From Oscheius onirici (taxonomy: Eukaryota > Nematoda > Chromadorea > Rhabditida > Rhabditidae): a DNA stretch of 64,000 nucleotides. The notes under the pieces were generated by a model. It was given only the letters and a program-made list of their open reading frames with translations. It was not told the origin of the DNA and ran no database searches. The DNA lies in the NCBI GenBank assembly GCA_932521025.1, contig OW051469.1:1562398-1626397 (forward strand), read 5' to 3'. Shown here in pieces: positions 47,414 to 59,254 of the stretch (the stretch's first letter is position 1; every line of letters starts with the position of its first letter). A program made the position numbers and the translations under genes.

Positions 47414-50400
47414 ATGGAGCAAATACCGGACATGGACTCGTTGCTGGACGAGGTGGAAAATTCGACAGAAACTACTTCCAGTCGTCCAGTTCCCGATTGG
47501 AGTCGACCGCCGACTTTTCTAACCTTTCCTCCGCCACAGATTCTTAGCACAATCACGGTTAGTCTCAGTGTCTCTCTGTCTCTCAGTCTTACTGTCTTAC
47601 TCTTTGACCCGCTGACTCTCATTCTCTCAGTCTCTGTCACTGTGAATCCTCTATGACTCTGTCTCTCTCCCTCGTCTTACTCTTTGTCCCTCTGTCTCTC
47701 ACCCCCCTTTTTGCAGAACAGTTCAGTGCCCCGTTTCCTCGAACGCACCCATCCAGAGCCCTGTGGATCAGATATGAGACCTGTCGAAGTCGCTGCATCC
47801 ATTCCTGAGACGTCCCCGTCTCCTTCTCCCCCGCCTCCAGAAGATCACCATCCAGACGTTCTTGAACAACCAGAGACTGTCGAAGCTGTCGAAATTCCCG
47901 TTGCTGACAGTTCCGACTTCGACGACGCTTTGGAAAGATACTTGAATCAGTTCCCTGATGAAGGTATGCTTCAGTTTTTTGTATATTTTCAAAATTTTCT
48001 CCAGAAGACCAAATTGTTGTTCAAAAAGGAGTAGAAGAGACGCCGGAAAATGCATTGATGCAGGCAGCTGAAGCAGTTGCTGAGGAAGTTTTTTTCAGTG
48101 CCATTGAAGAGTAGGTTCTTCATTTTTTAAGCCTCATCCTAATTTTCAGCTGTGAAATTGCCCTGACCAGTAGTTTTTATGGAGAGTGTCCGATACAGAA
48201 AGAAGAGGAGACTGAGATGGCCAGAGACGCGACACTGGTTTCGGAAATAGAGACGATCATCACTGAAGAAATCAGAGAGGAAGAAACTGGACAGTCGTTC
48301 GATGAAATCAGTCAAGAGGCCGAAGAGACTGTCGTCTTCAAGTCACAGGGCGAAGAGTCTGAGCTACAGTAAGTTTTTTTTCTGAGAGACAGTACAATAT
48401 TTTTTCAAGACCAGAAGAAACGACTGAAGAGTCCGTAATCGAAGTCGTCTGTGTCGGAGAACAGCCCTCGTCTGACGAGTATGCGGAAGTTGAGGACAGT
48501 ACGGAGCCGGCAGAAGATTCCGTCAATGTTCCCTCCATCGCCACAATTCACAATCTGGGACAGGAGACTTCCAGTCGTCTGACAGAGAGCGAACTTCTTC
48601 TGGGCAAACAGAAGCCCTATTGGATTCCCGATGGCGACTGTGACAGCTGCATGCTCTGTTCTTCTAGATTCTCTCTCATCAGTCGGCGTCATCACTGTCG
48701 GTAAGTCCTTTTCTTCCTTTTTATACTGAAAAGGGGTAGTAGACTCAAACTCAATATGATCAATCGCAAAATTATTCGTGCACTGACATAACTGACGATT
48801 TTTCAACACCGTCTTGTCCAAATAGCGCAGTGCCAAGTGGCGCGCCTCATGATTGAGAAGGTCCCGGGTTCGAATTCCCAGTCCATTTTCTTTTTCCTAA
48901 AAACAAACATTCAGAGCTTGTGGTAGAGTTCTTTGCTCAGGCTGCTGTAGCGCGAAGGCCATTTTGGAGTACATGAAGACGGAAGAGGGAGGAAAGAAGC
49001 CCGTTCCGGCTAGAGTCTGCAGTCCATGTAGTACTACTTTGAGTCGTATCGCAGAGTACGAGAAGGAGAAATCTGAAGAGTCGTCTACGCGAGCTCAGAG
49101 AGGCGTTCTGAAGCAGAGATCGGAGACTCTAGCCGAAGCAGAGACTGAGCCAAGCATCTCGGAACAGCATCCCGTCTTGACCAAGAGGAGTGTCACCTTC
49201 AGGTAAAAGCTTAAAGGACTGTCTGATCCAATTTTCAGAGATGGCGTGAATCCGGGAGAAAGTTCCAGCAAATCCAGTGTGGAAGAGCGCTCGACGACCG
49301 TGAAACCGAAGAAAAAGTCAAGAAAGAGGCCCTCGATTGTGAGAAGAGTGACGGAGCTGAAGGTCGAAAATGAGATGGAGATGTTTCTGCCGGCCTCTGA
49401 TCAGCACACTTTTTGCTGTCGTCTAGTGGATGGCTGCTACTCTCGTCTGACTTTCGAGCAGTCATCTGAAAAGCTGAAAGATTCCGAGAGTCTGACGGTC
49501 TTGGTGCGCAAGAATCTTCTCTGCCACATCCAGGCTTCCATTGGTTGGTTTTCCGTTATATTTTCAATCAGTCTCCCTGTCCCTGTCCCTGTCTCTCTAC
49601 CTCTTAATATCCTCTCTTTCAGTGAACAGTCAGCCAGTCTGGTCGATATCCAGTGACGGATTCTCGGCAGTTGGAGTAGACGAAGTCCTCTTCGTCTGGA
49701 CAAGAAGAGATCCCTATCTGGTCGATATTCAAGAGCTGCTGCGTGTCCTGGAAAGAATTTCCGAAATTTTTCTCCTCTGTCTGGATGCCGGTCGAGAAGG
49801 CGTCAAGCAGGTCACTCTCCGGATCCCGAGACTCTTTTCCTCCAAGACGGCTGCCTACCCCCTTCCGAAACATCTCTGGTTCTTCCGACCGACACAGCCG
49901 GTATGATTTTTTTTTATTTTTTTAAGCTTAACCACTTTAGTATTTTGGACCAATCAGAACTCCATCTGCCCCTTTTCTGGTCGCAACTTTCCTTGCCGAG
50001 AGTGAGCTGAGCTGGATCATGGCCTGTCCGAACCGTGTTCTTTTCCGTCTCGGCCTCAAATATGGCGTCTATCCGTGTCCTTTCGTCAACCAGCCTGAGA
50101 GAGAAGCTGTCTTTTCGAAGAATACGATATCGACAGTCCTGAAAGTCTTCACCGACTTCCGCAACTGGTCCTTCCGAATGGCTCAGATTCCCGGCTCGAC
50201 TCTTACTCTCAGCAATGACACGACCATTCTCAACATTCCCAAAGGAGCTCAGGAGATGGTAAGTCTTTTTCCAACAGAGAGTCAGAAACCAAGAATTTTC
50301 AGATCCGATCGGTAATCAAATGGAACAAGTCGATGTTGGCCTGGTGCTGTGAGACGAATGCCTCTGCTGACAGTCATCTCGTCTGTGAGGAAAACGATGG

Positions 50401-51232
50401 TCTCTATTCGACTCACGTCCTGTCAAAAGGAACCAGCCGCGATGCAACAGGAGCCTCATTTGTCATCCTCGACGGGGGTCTGAAGACGTCCTCCCAGCTA
50501 CAAGTCTCTGTTGTTGAAGACGGTGTCGCCATTCGGGTCCAAGCCGAACAGTTCCGCGTTCTCTGCGAATCTCTGAGCAGCTGCGATCCTTCGGACATTA
50601 CAGTCAAAGACTCGACGACCGGATCGGAACTCCACATCAGATGGGTCGAGAATAATCAGAATTCCAGTGAATTCTCAGTCCGATCGGATATTGATGGGCT
50701 ATATCTTGAGGTATTTCTTATTTTTATCTGTCTCTCAGTCTCTCTGATTCTCTTCTTACTGCTACCGTACCCCTAGAACCAATTTCTGTTACAGGACAAG
50801 TACCAGTACGGACTGTCCCAGGACCGCGTTTTGACAGCTGTTCTGGAAGTGCAGACTGTTCCGGGGATGGGTGTCCGTCTGTCCCATGTCTACAATCTCC
50901 TGCCGGGACGACTCGATCCAGTCGATGAGCCAAAAGTCTTCAGCATTGTTGAGCTGCTCTCTCGCGAATCCACCTCCCTGCTCGGAAATTACCTGTCCAG
51001 TCTACAGAACATGGACATGCACTCGATCAGCCTCCGTTTTTATGCCCATCAGGACTCGGTCGAGTACGACGTCTCGCCATGGCTCGGTCTGGAACAGGAA
51101 CAGATGAAATACCGCGAGAGTATGGACCAGCTGATTCCCGTTCTGAGCGACTGTGCCACCTTCCTCAGCAGTCCTCTCCATGTCGAATTTACGCTCTCTT
51201 TTGTCTCGACCGTCTCCCCAATCATCCCCTGA
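47414..51232 (+). CDS. SARA/ZFYVE9-like FYVE-domain protein
   Basis: Eleven exons (47414-47557, 47717-47963, 48005-48110, 48150-48368, 48410-48700, 48915-49202, 49239-49543, 49623-49900, 49941-50258, 50303-50710, 50795-51232), 1013 residues, all phases consistent. An acidic disordered N-terminus leads to a FYVE finger (about residues 310-380) with WIPD, RRHHCR, CSGCC and ARVCSPC; these are the PI3P-binding signatures. The C-terminal half matches the SARA/Endofin C-terminal domain (FRNWSFRMAQIPGSTL). Such proteins sit on early endosomes and present SMADs to TGF-beta receptors. A SMAD-binding stretch between FYVE and the C-terminal domain is not clear by eye. The start is chosen at the Met 2 nt after a TTTCTAG acceptor. 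Confidence 0.92.
48817..48884 (+). repeat. tRNA-like element in SARA intron 5
   Basis: AATAGCGCAGTGCCAAGTGG (A-box region) continuing CGCG, and GGGTTCGAATTCCC (B box). It lies in the intron between the two halves of the FYVE finger, same strand as the gene. Confidence 0.65.
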
Positions 51233-51299
51233 GTCGTCTTTCCCATTTTTAGTCTATTTCCAACGAGTTGGGACAAAACGCAAAAATAAATTTTTTAGT

Positions 51300-51362
51300 C
51301 AGGAGTCGAACCTTCGACTTGCGGATTTGCAACAGCGCCACTTGGCATTGCGCCATCGATGC
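51300..51362 (-). repeat. tRNA-like element downstream of SARA
   Basis: Minus strand: ATGGCGCAATGCCAAGTGGC (A-box region), CCGCAAG, and GGTTCGACTCC (B box). Same subfamily as 28509, 42608 and 48817. Confidence 0.6.
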
Positions 51363-52117
51363 AAAAAAAAGAAATCTGAAAATCTGGCACTACTTTGAAT
51401 CATTTGAATTTTTAGCTCATTGAAGCTTGAATTGTCCCTATTTTTGGGAATAGACTATACTTGTTGTGCTCTCTCTCCACCTTTGTGCCTGACTTATTCT
51501 CCCCCTGTGATACAGATCATAATATACATAGAAATGTTGTAAATAAATGCATGTCCAATTAGTTCTCCTCATCCCAAATTCCTCTTCTGCTGAATCCGTA
51601 ACAGCTATGATGTATTGTCTTACACTCCCTCTCTCTTTTTGATTATGTTTTGGATCCGGCTGCTAGGAGACCCGAAGGAAGGAGAAGTAGGAACTGAGCC
51701 TTCGATGGAACACCTGTCGCCCGATTGAGTGCCGATGGAAATTGCCTTCTTTTGCTTGAAAAATGGCTGTGGAGCAAAAGATGACAGTTTTTGGGCGGCT
51801 TCTGAGAGGGATCTTGTCAGTAGTCGCTGACTAGGTATACTGAAGCCCCCGAATTTCTACTGTCAACTTCCGGGTGTACAGTATTTTTTGTGCCCTGTAG
51901 GACAGATTTGTTCGTGACGAGAGCCAGCAAGGTTCCCGTGACGAACAAAGAGGACTGACCAAACTTACATGGACTCATCGGTCAGAGTTTTCACGACTAC
52001 GGCCAGTACACGGCACACTCCTTTAAAACAATGGTCATAGTGCGTCATGATCCAAGTTTTAGCCTCGTACCTTGGCTGAACATTTAATATTTCCGTGATT
52101 TTAAAGGACTGCCTTCC
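51363..52117. other. Intergenic, nothing recognised
   Basis: AT-rich spacer downstream of SARA with no coding signal. Confidence 0.35.
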
Positions 52118-52290
52118 GTTCGACTATTGATGGTCAAGACAGGAAGATGTCTTCACTACTCGGTCAGGATGTCACCGGTTGGATGAGAAGAAACTGGGCA
52201 GTGGTCGAGTTTTGAGAGCGGTGAAGGATTACAAGGAACTACCGTTTGTACATGAAATCCCTCGATTCCGTCAAATAAAATTGTAAATTG
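52118..52290 (+). mobile_element. LINE 3' tail fragment
   Basis: Shares TGAGAGCGG(C/T)GAAGGAT and the later CGATTCCGT with the LINE remnant at 16155-16665, and ends in a similar A/T tail (AAATTGTAAATTGTAAAA). Severely 5'-truncated. Confidence 0.6.
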
Positions 52291-52635
52291 TAAAATGATG
52301 GTTTAGATCCACTGGGAAAGAAAGCGGAAATTCTGAGTCTCTAAAGTTCAACTGACTGTACCCGATGCTTATCATATTCTCCAGAGACCTCTTTTTTCCT
52401 CTCCCTCCCACCACTAAAAACATTTGAAAGCTTGTCTAATCCGGAAATGCGAAAAAGATGAATCGAGGGCAATAATGTGCTTTTGTGATCAAGGGTCTTC
52501 CCCCTCTCTCTTTCTCTCTCCAAGAGTTCCTTTTTCTGCCAGTTGATTCGCTTTCCGCCACACAATCCCTCGGAGCCCCGCCTCCAGTCAGTGAGAGACA
52601 GAGAGACAGAAAAGACTTACCCAGTCGCTACCGGG

Positions 52636-55600
52636 ATGCTGTATCCGAGTCTGGTTCTCAACATTGCCATCATCTGTGAGTTTCCTTGCTTTTTTCTGGG
52701 CTTTTTAAAATCGACAGTACTCTGGCATACTGTAGTACTGTATTGAAGGTAACTCGACTCTTTTTTTTTCAAAAATATCGCCCGAAAATAGTGGAAAAAG
52801 TAGTAACCCTGTACATTGTTTCCGGAATATGTCCCTTTTGCGTGACAGATAGGCAGACATTAATAATCCGGCACTATGGCCATTACGGGGAAGCACACAA
52901 ATAAAAAGGGAGAAGGTCAATGAGGAGTTTCGTTCTGGACAATTGAGACCAATGTTTGAGGTTCAGACAGGATTCAACCCGAAATCCAATCCAAAATACA
53001 CTCAATCCCATCAGATACTCTCTGTCCCACTGTCCCTACACCCACCATAAACCCATTCTGGTCTTTTTCTGCCGGCTTCCTTTCCCTGACTGATAATTGA
53101 ATCGAAAGAGAAATAATTCATGGTGATTGACTGTTGACTGGCGCCGCCAAATGAGTTTGGCCGTCAGAAAAAAAACCTGTGTGTGGTTGCTCTTTCTGAT
53201 TAAGACACCCCAGTTCAATTAAAAGGGTCCAGATTGATCTGGAAGAGGCTAGAGATCAGAGTCTGTTTTTTGAGAACCTCAAATGAGTCCAAAACAAGCC
53301 TTTTTGATCCTGTCTCCCGTTTTATGACTATCTAAAAGACACAAAACGAGCTGAATAATTTATTGAACCATGAATTTCCAAGCGGGGGTTCTGCTGCTCG
53401 CAAAACAGGGTCTTCCATCTTCCAGAGAGAAAAGGTAATGAAGTAGCAGGAGAGGGGGTCCACCCTCACTCTCTTCCCTTTCTCTCCAAAGGACCAGAAT
53501 GGCCAACATGTGCCGGAAACGCCTGTTCCGTCCCTCGTCATCGCAACAACGAGAAGGCAAGGATTAGACCACGGAGCCCCCAAAAAGGGAACACGCGTAT
53601 TATGCTGATTTTACGAGCCTCTTTCGCGGCTCTTAAAATTCTGTTGGGAAATGGCTAGCAACGAGAGTAAGCAAAAGATCGGAACTGGATTTATTTGTGG
53701 GAGAAATGGGACTGAGAGAGGCATCGTGAAATCGTGTCCTTTCAGGTGGACTTGCCATCCTCTTCAATCTCATCGCCCTTATAGCAATTTTGGCTCTGAG
53801 GAAAGGACGGTCCATAAGGTTAGTATTTATTTTGTGCCTCAGTTGTCTGGAAGTTCCAAGGGCGGCAGAAAATTCTACCATAACCAATCCCCCCGTCCTC
53901 AAATCAACTTGACAGCTTTTCAGAGACAATCCAAGCCTCGTTCCGCTGCTCTGTCTGCTCCTGATCGACTTTGGACTCTCGGCACTGCTAGCCGTGCCCT
54001 TACGTGGATTTATTTCTGAGGAGTAAGTCTTTGTGTTTGACTGATGACTGCAAGTCGTCAGGCTTACTTTCAATCCCGCCCGTCTCGTTATGATAATCTT
54101 AGAGCTTTTCTTTGTCAGGCACAATGACATTTATGAATGGAGGGTGCAGGAGGACTTTGAGGTTGAAAGGAGACGGAGCATGACGCGAGTTCCGTTCGAA
54201 TTCTATGCCGCCGAAAATGAAGTCGCCTGCGGCTGTCTGTCTTATTATGGGCTGTAAAGAACATGAAGAGAGACAGAGAGATGCGCGAAAATAAGGTACT
54301 TGTGTACTACATGGAACACCTCTTAATTAATTATTGATGCTAACAACTTTGGTAAAATTCTGGAACATACTTACAATAACAAGTTACAATAAAATTTAAA
54401 TCAAAAAATATTCACTCCCAATAGATATTTTCTCGTTGCCTCGTACGGAGGAAGAAGCTGTCCTTCTACTCCACCGCCATGGTCTTCTACCAATGAACAA
54501 AATCTGCCCCGAAGGTGACCTTGAAGCTCTACATCCTGTCCAATTTATTACATTTATAACATATTTCTCTGGCCCCTCAGATTAGACCCTTACGCAATTG
54601 AGCTTGCTCGGGCGTTGATTACGGGGTAAACTTTATCTTTACAACATTAAGTCAAGAATTTTTTTAAAGATATAAAAAACTATAAAACATAATCAATAAT
54701 ATTAACTAGAGGTGTTCCATGTAGTACACAAGTACCAATGTGAGAGTCAGAAATACAGAGAGAAGCCATAAATTTTCAGACCCTTCTTCAGCTGGACCAA
54801 CTGTCAGATTTACGGAGCCTTGGACATGGCTCTGAGTCTCAGCCAGTTCCTTCTAGCCTGTCTCATCGCCTTTGACCGTTATGTGGCCTCATTGGCTCCG
54901 AAATGGGGTCAATGGCGGCGTCATGCTAACTACTTCAAAGTCATCTTGATCAGTGTCGGAGCTGCCAGTCTCTGGAGCCTCGTACCTGTTTTTGGCTACG
55001 GAAACTACGATACCTTTCTGGATGGCCATTTCTGCTCCCTTGACTGGAAACAGGTTGGGGTTGGGACAAAATTTAAAGGACTGTCTCTCAGGGAGATATT
55101 GACTCTTCGCTTGAAGCCGAAGAAAAAGCCCATCATTACATTGGATTCCTTACGGCTACCTGTCTCGTCTTCTTTCTGATTCCCGTCTGTATAGCTTCAG
55201 CTCTCTACTATTCCATTATCGACCATGTTGACAGGTGCTTTTTTTGTTTATCTGCTTCTGTACAAAAAAATAATAGAATCAACAATGCGGATGTGAGGGA
55301 CGAGGGAGCTGCAGCGGCAGGACACGGCTGCACCTGGGCACCGAAGGATCATATTGCAAAGGTGATTTTTAGAAAATTTATGTACAAAAATTGATTTTGT
55401 TCAGAAGAACAGGGCATAAACAATACGGTAATAGAAACCACCCCCTTTCCCAAAAATACGCAATTGCGTACTCGCCTTTTTCAAGTCGAAAACGGTTTTT
55501 TGAACTTTTCGATGTTCTGGAAAGTTGTAACGCAAATCAAAGGCTACAACTTTGCAGAACAACGTAAATTGAAAAAATGCCATTTTCAGCTGAAAATGGC

Positions 55601-56162
55601 CCATACGATCTGAAACATTTTCGCTTACGATTGTGCTCCACGTCCACAAGGTCGAAGGATCCCCTGAACAAAACCGTTTTTGCTTTTTTCTTAAAAGTAT
55701 TTTCCAGGTCGGTTTGGGCTGTTTGCTCTCCTCAACTCTGCCCTATTTGGCTTATTCCATTGTCTGTCTAAATCCCATGAAGTCCGACTTCAAACAGCCT
55801 TCCTACGTGGTGGCTCCGGCCGTGATCAGTCGCTTGACAACCGTCTTTAACCCACTTCTTTACGTTTTGTGAGTCAAAAACAATAAAAAAAATCACTTAA
55901 AAACTTCAGTCTGAACCCGGAGATTATCCCGATAGACCAGTTGATTGCCAAGAGACAAGCTCGACGTCGACCTCCTCCCAAAACCTACCAGACGATCGGG
56001 TTGATGATTCGGCCACTGACGAATGTTCCGGGAGTGTCTAACGCCCTTCTGACACCGACGATTCCAAGAAGACAACTTCCCCAGATTCCTCTTCATCTCG
56101 CCTCTCCGAGCAAACGGCCGGAGAATTCGGTCTTCTACGGGGAGACCTATCCAATGCTCTAG
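52636..56162 (+). CDS. Opsin-like GPCR of SRO-1/nemopsin type, Arg at the retinal-lysine site
   Basis: Nine exons (52636-52675, 53746-53818, 53924-54022, 54119-54253, 54780-55053, 55092-55234, 55277-55361, 55708-55868, 55910-56162), about 420 residues. Seven hydrophobic segments are visible. TM3 carries the disulfide Cys (NCQIYGALD) and the E/DRY-type FDRYVAS. ECL2 has the partner Cys (FGYGNYDTFLDGHFCSLDW), very like opsin ECL2. TM7 reads VISRLTTVFNPLLYV. The position of bovine Lys296, six before Asn of NPxxY, is Arg, so no retinal Schiff base can form. This is the published character of nematode nemopsins. The first extracellular loop is unusually long (about 55 residues, exons 3-4). N-terminal extent is uncertain: only about 5 residues precede TM1. 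Confidence 0.85.
54295..54736. mobile_element. MITE with 29-bp perfect inverted repeats in opsin-like intron 4
   Basis: 442 bp. GGTACTTGTGTACTACATGG plus ACACCTCT-type inner bases at the left are repeated as an exact reverse complement at the right (29 bp). AT-rich non-coding interior. It makes up most of the 526-nt intron. Confidence 0.85.
55456..55610. mobile_element. Palindromic MITE, TACGCAATTGCGTAC terminus (copy C)
   Basis: The left end matches copy A at 36650, and the centre GTTCTGGAAAGTTG...CTACAACTTTGCAGAAC is the same. The right terminus is decayed. It lies in opsin-like intron 7. Confidence 0.6.
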
Positions 56163-56416
56163 ATCTATTACGAGTCAATAAAACAGCCTTTTCAATGTCT
56201 TCAACCATTTTGTTCAAGTGAAAAAATAAAAACAGCGGGGTACTAACCAGGATCTATTTGAGCAGGTCGCGCAACGACTATCAAAAACGGGATACCAAAA
56301 AGGCTTAGGCTTAAGAACTTCCACCCAGCCTAGCTGGAAGTTCTTGCTCAAAAGTTTTCGGTCAGAAGTTCTTGTGGACCCTCTGAACTCTCAAAAAGCT
56401 CAGGGGCTTTTTAGCT

Positions 56417-56580
56417 CGTTTGTCCATGGGTCCACAGATCCACAGCCATGGATCATGGATCCATGATTTCAAGCCATTTTGAGCCAAAATAGCACAAAAT
56501 GACTTGAAATCGTGGATCCATGGGTCCACAGATCCACAGCCGTGAGCCGTGGATGGATCCATGATTTCAAGCCATTTTGT
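56417..56580. repeat. Partial tandem duplication rich in GGATCCATG
   Basis: Two copies (about 94 bp apart) of CCATGGGTCCACAGATCCAC leading to GGATCCATGATTTCAAGCCA. The unit contains internal palindromes (GGATCCATG/CATGGATCC). No coding signal. Confidence 0.75.
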
Positions 56581-56836
56581 GTCTATTTCTGTGAACCAAC
56601 CGGATAGAAGGGAAAAATTGGTTTTCAACTGTTCCCTCTCTCTCTGTCGTACTGTCATTCAATCTCTCTTTGTGTCTCACTGTATACCATCCTGTCTCTA
56701 TGTCCTTGACTCTTTGTGTCTCTATCTCTCTCTCTGTTCCTCTGTCTCTCTGTGGCCATACCTCTTTCTGTTTATCTGTCTCTTTCATTGTACTCCAACC
56801 TTCTGAGCAATACTTTCCTGCCAAAAAAAATACTTC

Positions 56837-57278
56837 AGGCATCTCAAATCGTGCAGTCTGCAGTCTATTTTGTGGTCAGAGGAGTATTCTCGTATTTTTA
56901 TTCGTCACTACGAACTATGTTCCTGGCTTGTGGCAGAGAGAGAACAGGACTGTCTCCGTCTACTATTTGCGATATTTGGTTCGACTTCTTGTATCAGTTT
57001 CAACCTCGCTCAGAAAAGTCCTTCACCTCGTCCAAGAAGAACATAACAGAATTCGCCTCCTCATCGACAATCTCGCCAACTTTGCGTCAAATCTCTTGCC
57101 TCCATCCTCATCATCATACTCTCTATGGGCTCCGGTTTTCTCGCTTCTCTGCAAAAATGCTCTCGGTCTCATTCCCTACTGTTCCGATGCTCTGACTTTC
57201 CTCTCCCCATACATACTGATCCTCTGCAATAGTGAGCCGGAGCAAATCCTCTTCTTCAGAAAGATGAAACTACACTAG
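56837..57278 (+). CDS. Possible terminal exon or relic of a seven-transmembrane receptor
   Basis: A single open block after a plausible acceptor (AATACTTCAG) reads through hydrophobic segments (SILVFLFVTTNYVP, YLVRLLVSVS) to a TM7-like end (TFLSPYILILCNSEPEQIL) and stops at 57278. No upstream exons carrying the first helices could be found; the region before it is CT-rich microsatellite. It could be the last exon of a divergent chemoreceptor or a truncated pseudogene. Similarity to a named family is not established. Confidence 0.3.
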
Positions 57279-57666
57279 CCTTTTCTGTTACGGGAAGCGG
57301 TCTAGCCAAATGAACACTTGTTGAACTTTTGTCTCCCGAATTAGGATTTCTTCAGAAAGCGAATTTTTCGCAATTCGCGCCAGATTTATAAATACTTGGC
57401 AATAAAGCAAAGTTTTGAAAAAATATAAAGTTTTCCAAAAGTTGTAGAAAAAGTTAGCTTCTGGCAGAAGCAACTCAACATCTAGCTCTGTCCTTGGAGG
57501 GTTATCAGCTGTTCCGCCTTGCTTTACATGGACGAAGATCCATTGGGAATTATCCTCGAAGTAAGTTTTTTTTCTGTAAACATATGAGTTCAATTTCAGA
57601 GCAGATTCCCTCACAACTTTGGACTGACCTTGGATTTCTCTACTTCGCCCGTTCAACATCTACAAC

Positions 57667-58738
57667 ATGGTAAGCTTATTCTTTTTATCTGTCTCTCTAT
57701 CTCTCTGACTCGCTCACAGTCAAATTTTCCAGAATCGTAACCATCGCGACGACGACACTCTCAGCAGCCATCGCGACGACTCTCCCAAGCGATATACCGG
57801 AAACCTCTTGAACGACACGACATTGACCATGTCCTCCAACGGTGAGTTTCTTCAATTTCTCCTCAATTGAAGCGTTTCAACTAACTATAATGCTCATTCC
57901 CAGACAGCTTCGACGAGACGCAGAACGTCAGTTCACTGAACACCGGCCTCTCCCATTCTTCATCTTCTAGCCCATCTACTCTCGTTCGTACTGCCAGGAC
58001 AGCAAGAGGCAAGGGGCTCATTGCAGTGTATGTTGAACTACAAGCTCGTCTACTGATCTCTCGCCTTCCTCGTCTAGTCCGTTGACTCGCATCAACACCG
58101 CCAGGTCGGTAAGCCCGTCGACTGCTTAATCACCTTCAACATACACTGCAATGAGCCCCTTGCCTCTTGCTGTACAGAAGAGAGCCCTGGGAGGACAACT
58201 GGCCAATGTCGGTCGAGAAGGAAGAACAACTTTTCAGAGAACGGTCGAAGTAGGTCTCTTTATGCTTGTTTTAAACATTTTCACTGAAACAGCCTCTCTC
58301 TCTTTTGGCGTTCGGCGAACTTATCCGGAGCAAAAAGTTTTATAAAATCAATTTCCTTTTTATAGGCCAGCTACGTGCGTGAGATCTGCGAAGAGCTGAT
58401 GGAGAGGACGCAGCAGGAGCAGAGCGCCAAGGCTCGGATCAAGGAGCTGAGGGAGTCGTATGGAGTGAGGAGACAAGCCCTGGCTCTGTGCATCGTATGT
58501 GTCACGTGTGTGTCACCGAGGTCGCATTGGCCCTCTACGTCAGTGAAGGGGTAAGTCTATTTCTCCTTTCTTGTATAACGTCAAATTGCAGCTGGTCGCA
58601 AAAGAATCGGCGACTCCTTACGGAATCCTCCAAATGTCTCTTTCCCGTCCGGCAGCGGTCTGCCGGCTTCTCGACATGAGCGGAACCCCAACCTACTCAA
58701 AACACGAATGGGACTCCATGATCGACCTTCTGCGCTAA
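57667..58738 (+). CDS. Small unknown protein with C-terminal coiled coil
   Basis: Seven exons (57667-57669 with only the ATG, 57733-57841, 57904-58027, 58078-58108, 58178-58249, 58366-58494, 58592-58738) give about 204 residues with consistent phases. The N-terminal half is Ser/Thr/Asp-rich and disordered with two RTAR/NTAR repeats. The C-terminal half has a charged helix (EICEELMERTQQEQSAKARI) and an Ala/Leu-rich end. I recognise no family. A TTTCAG acceptor lies about 67 nt before the ATG. A 39-bp perfect inverted repeat pairs the end of exon 3 with the intron just before exon 5 and loops out exon 4 (see findings). Confidence 0.6.
57999..58173 (+). repeat. 39-bp perfect inverted repeat spanning exon 4
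   Basis: The left arm 57999-58037 covers the last 29 nt of exon 3 and its 5' splice site. The right arm 58135-58173 ends 4 nt before the exon-5 acceptor. The loop of 97 nt holds exon 4 (58078-58108). In the pre-mRNA this is a strong hairpin. Confidence 0.9.
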
Positions 58739-58929
58739 GGAGCCTTTGGTCGTTCATAAGCTCTCGTCTTCACATGTCCTACTTGTCGTAATAAACCCTA
58801 TTATTCAACATTTTGTTTCTCACATCAGACAATCTACACAGTCATCCGAAAATCTTCTAGTCTCGTCTCGAACATCTACTCGAACATCGTCTGAAAATCG
58901 GAAAAGGAACCTTTTTAAAGGAAACAGTG

Positions 58930-59150
58930 AGAAACAGAAAGAGTCAAAGGAAAGTTAGGGACAGAGAGACAGAAAGAGTCAGGGACACAGAAATGGAGGA
59001 AGAGACAATAGGCAAAAAGTCAGGGGGAGAGACAGAAACAGAAAGAGGTCACAGAGGGACAGAGAGATTCAGTGACAGTGAGAGACATAGAGAGAGAGAC
59101 AGACACAAAGAGTCAAGGACACAGAAGGGAGAGACTGAATGACGGTAAGA
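58930..59150. repeat. GAGACAGA-type microsatellite
   Basis: Imperfect (GAGACAGA)n tract, the complement of the CTGTCTCT tracts elsewhere. The stretch 58739-59254 holds nothing else recognisable. Confidence 0.8.
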
Positions 59151-59254
59151 TAGAGAAAGAAGGAAAAAGTGAAAACCAATTTTTCCCGTCTATCCGGTTG
59201 GTTCACAAAAATAGACTCTTTTCATTCAAATCAACGGTAACGAACAAACAGATC

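Noticed and set aside
53332..53583. Minus-strand 83-codon open frame in opsin-like intron 1
   Set aside because: No family resemblance, no splice context, and inside the intron of a well-supported gene.
57528..57560. MDEDPLGIILE as first exon of the unknown gene at 57.7 kb
   Set aside because: Joining it to the next open block in phase leads to a stop in the well-supported exon at 57733; the ATG at 57667 fits instead.
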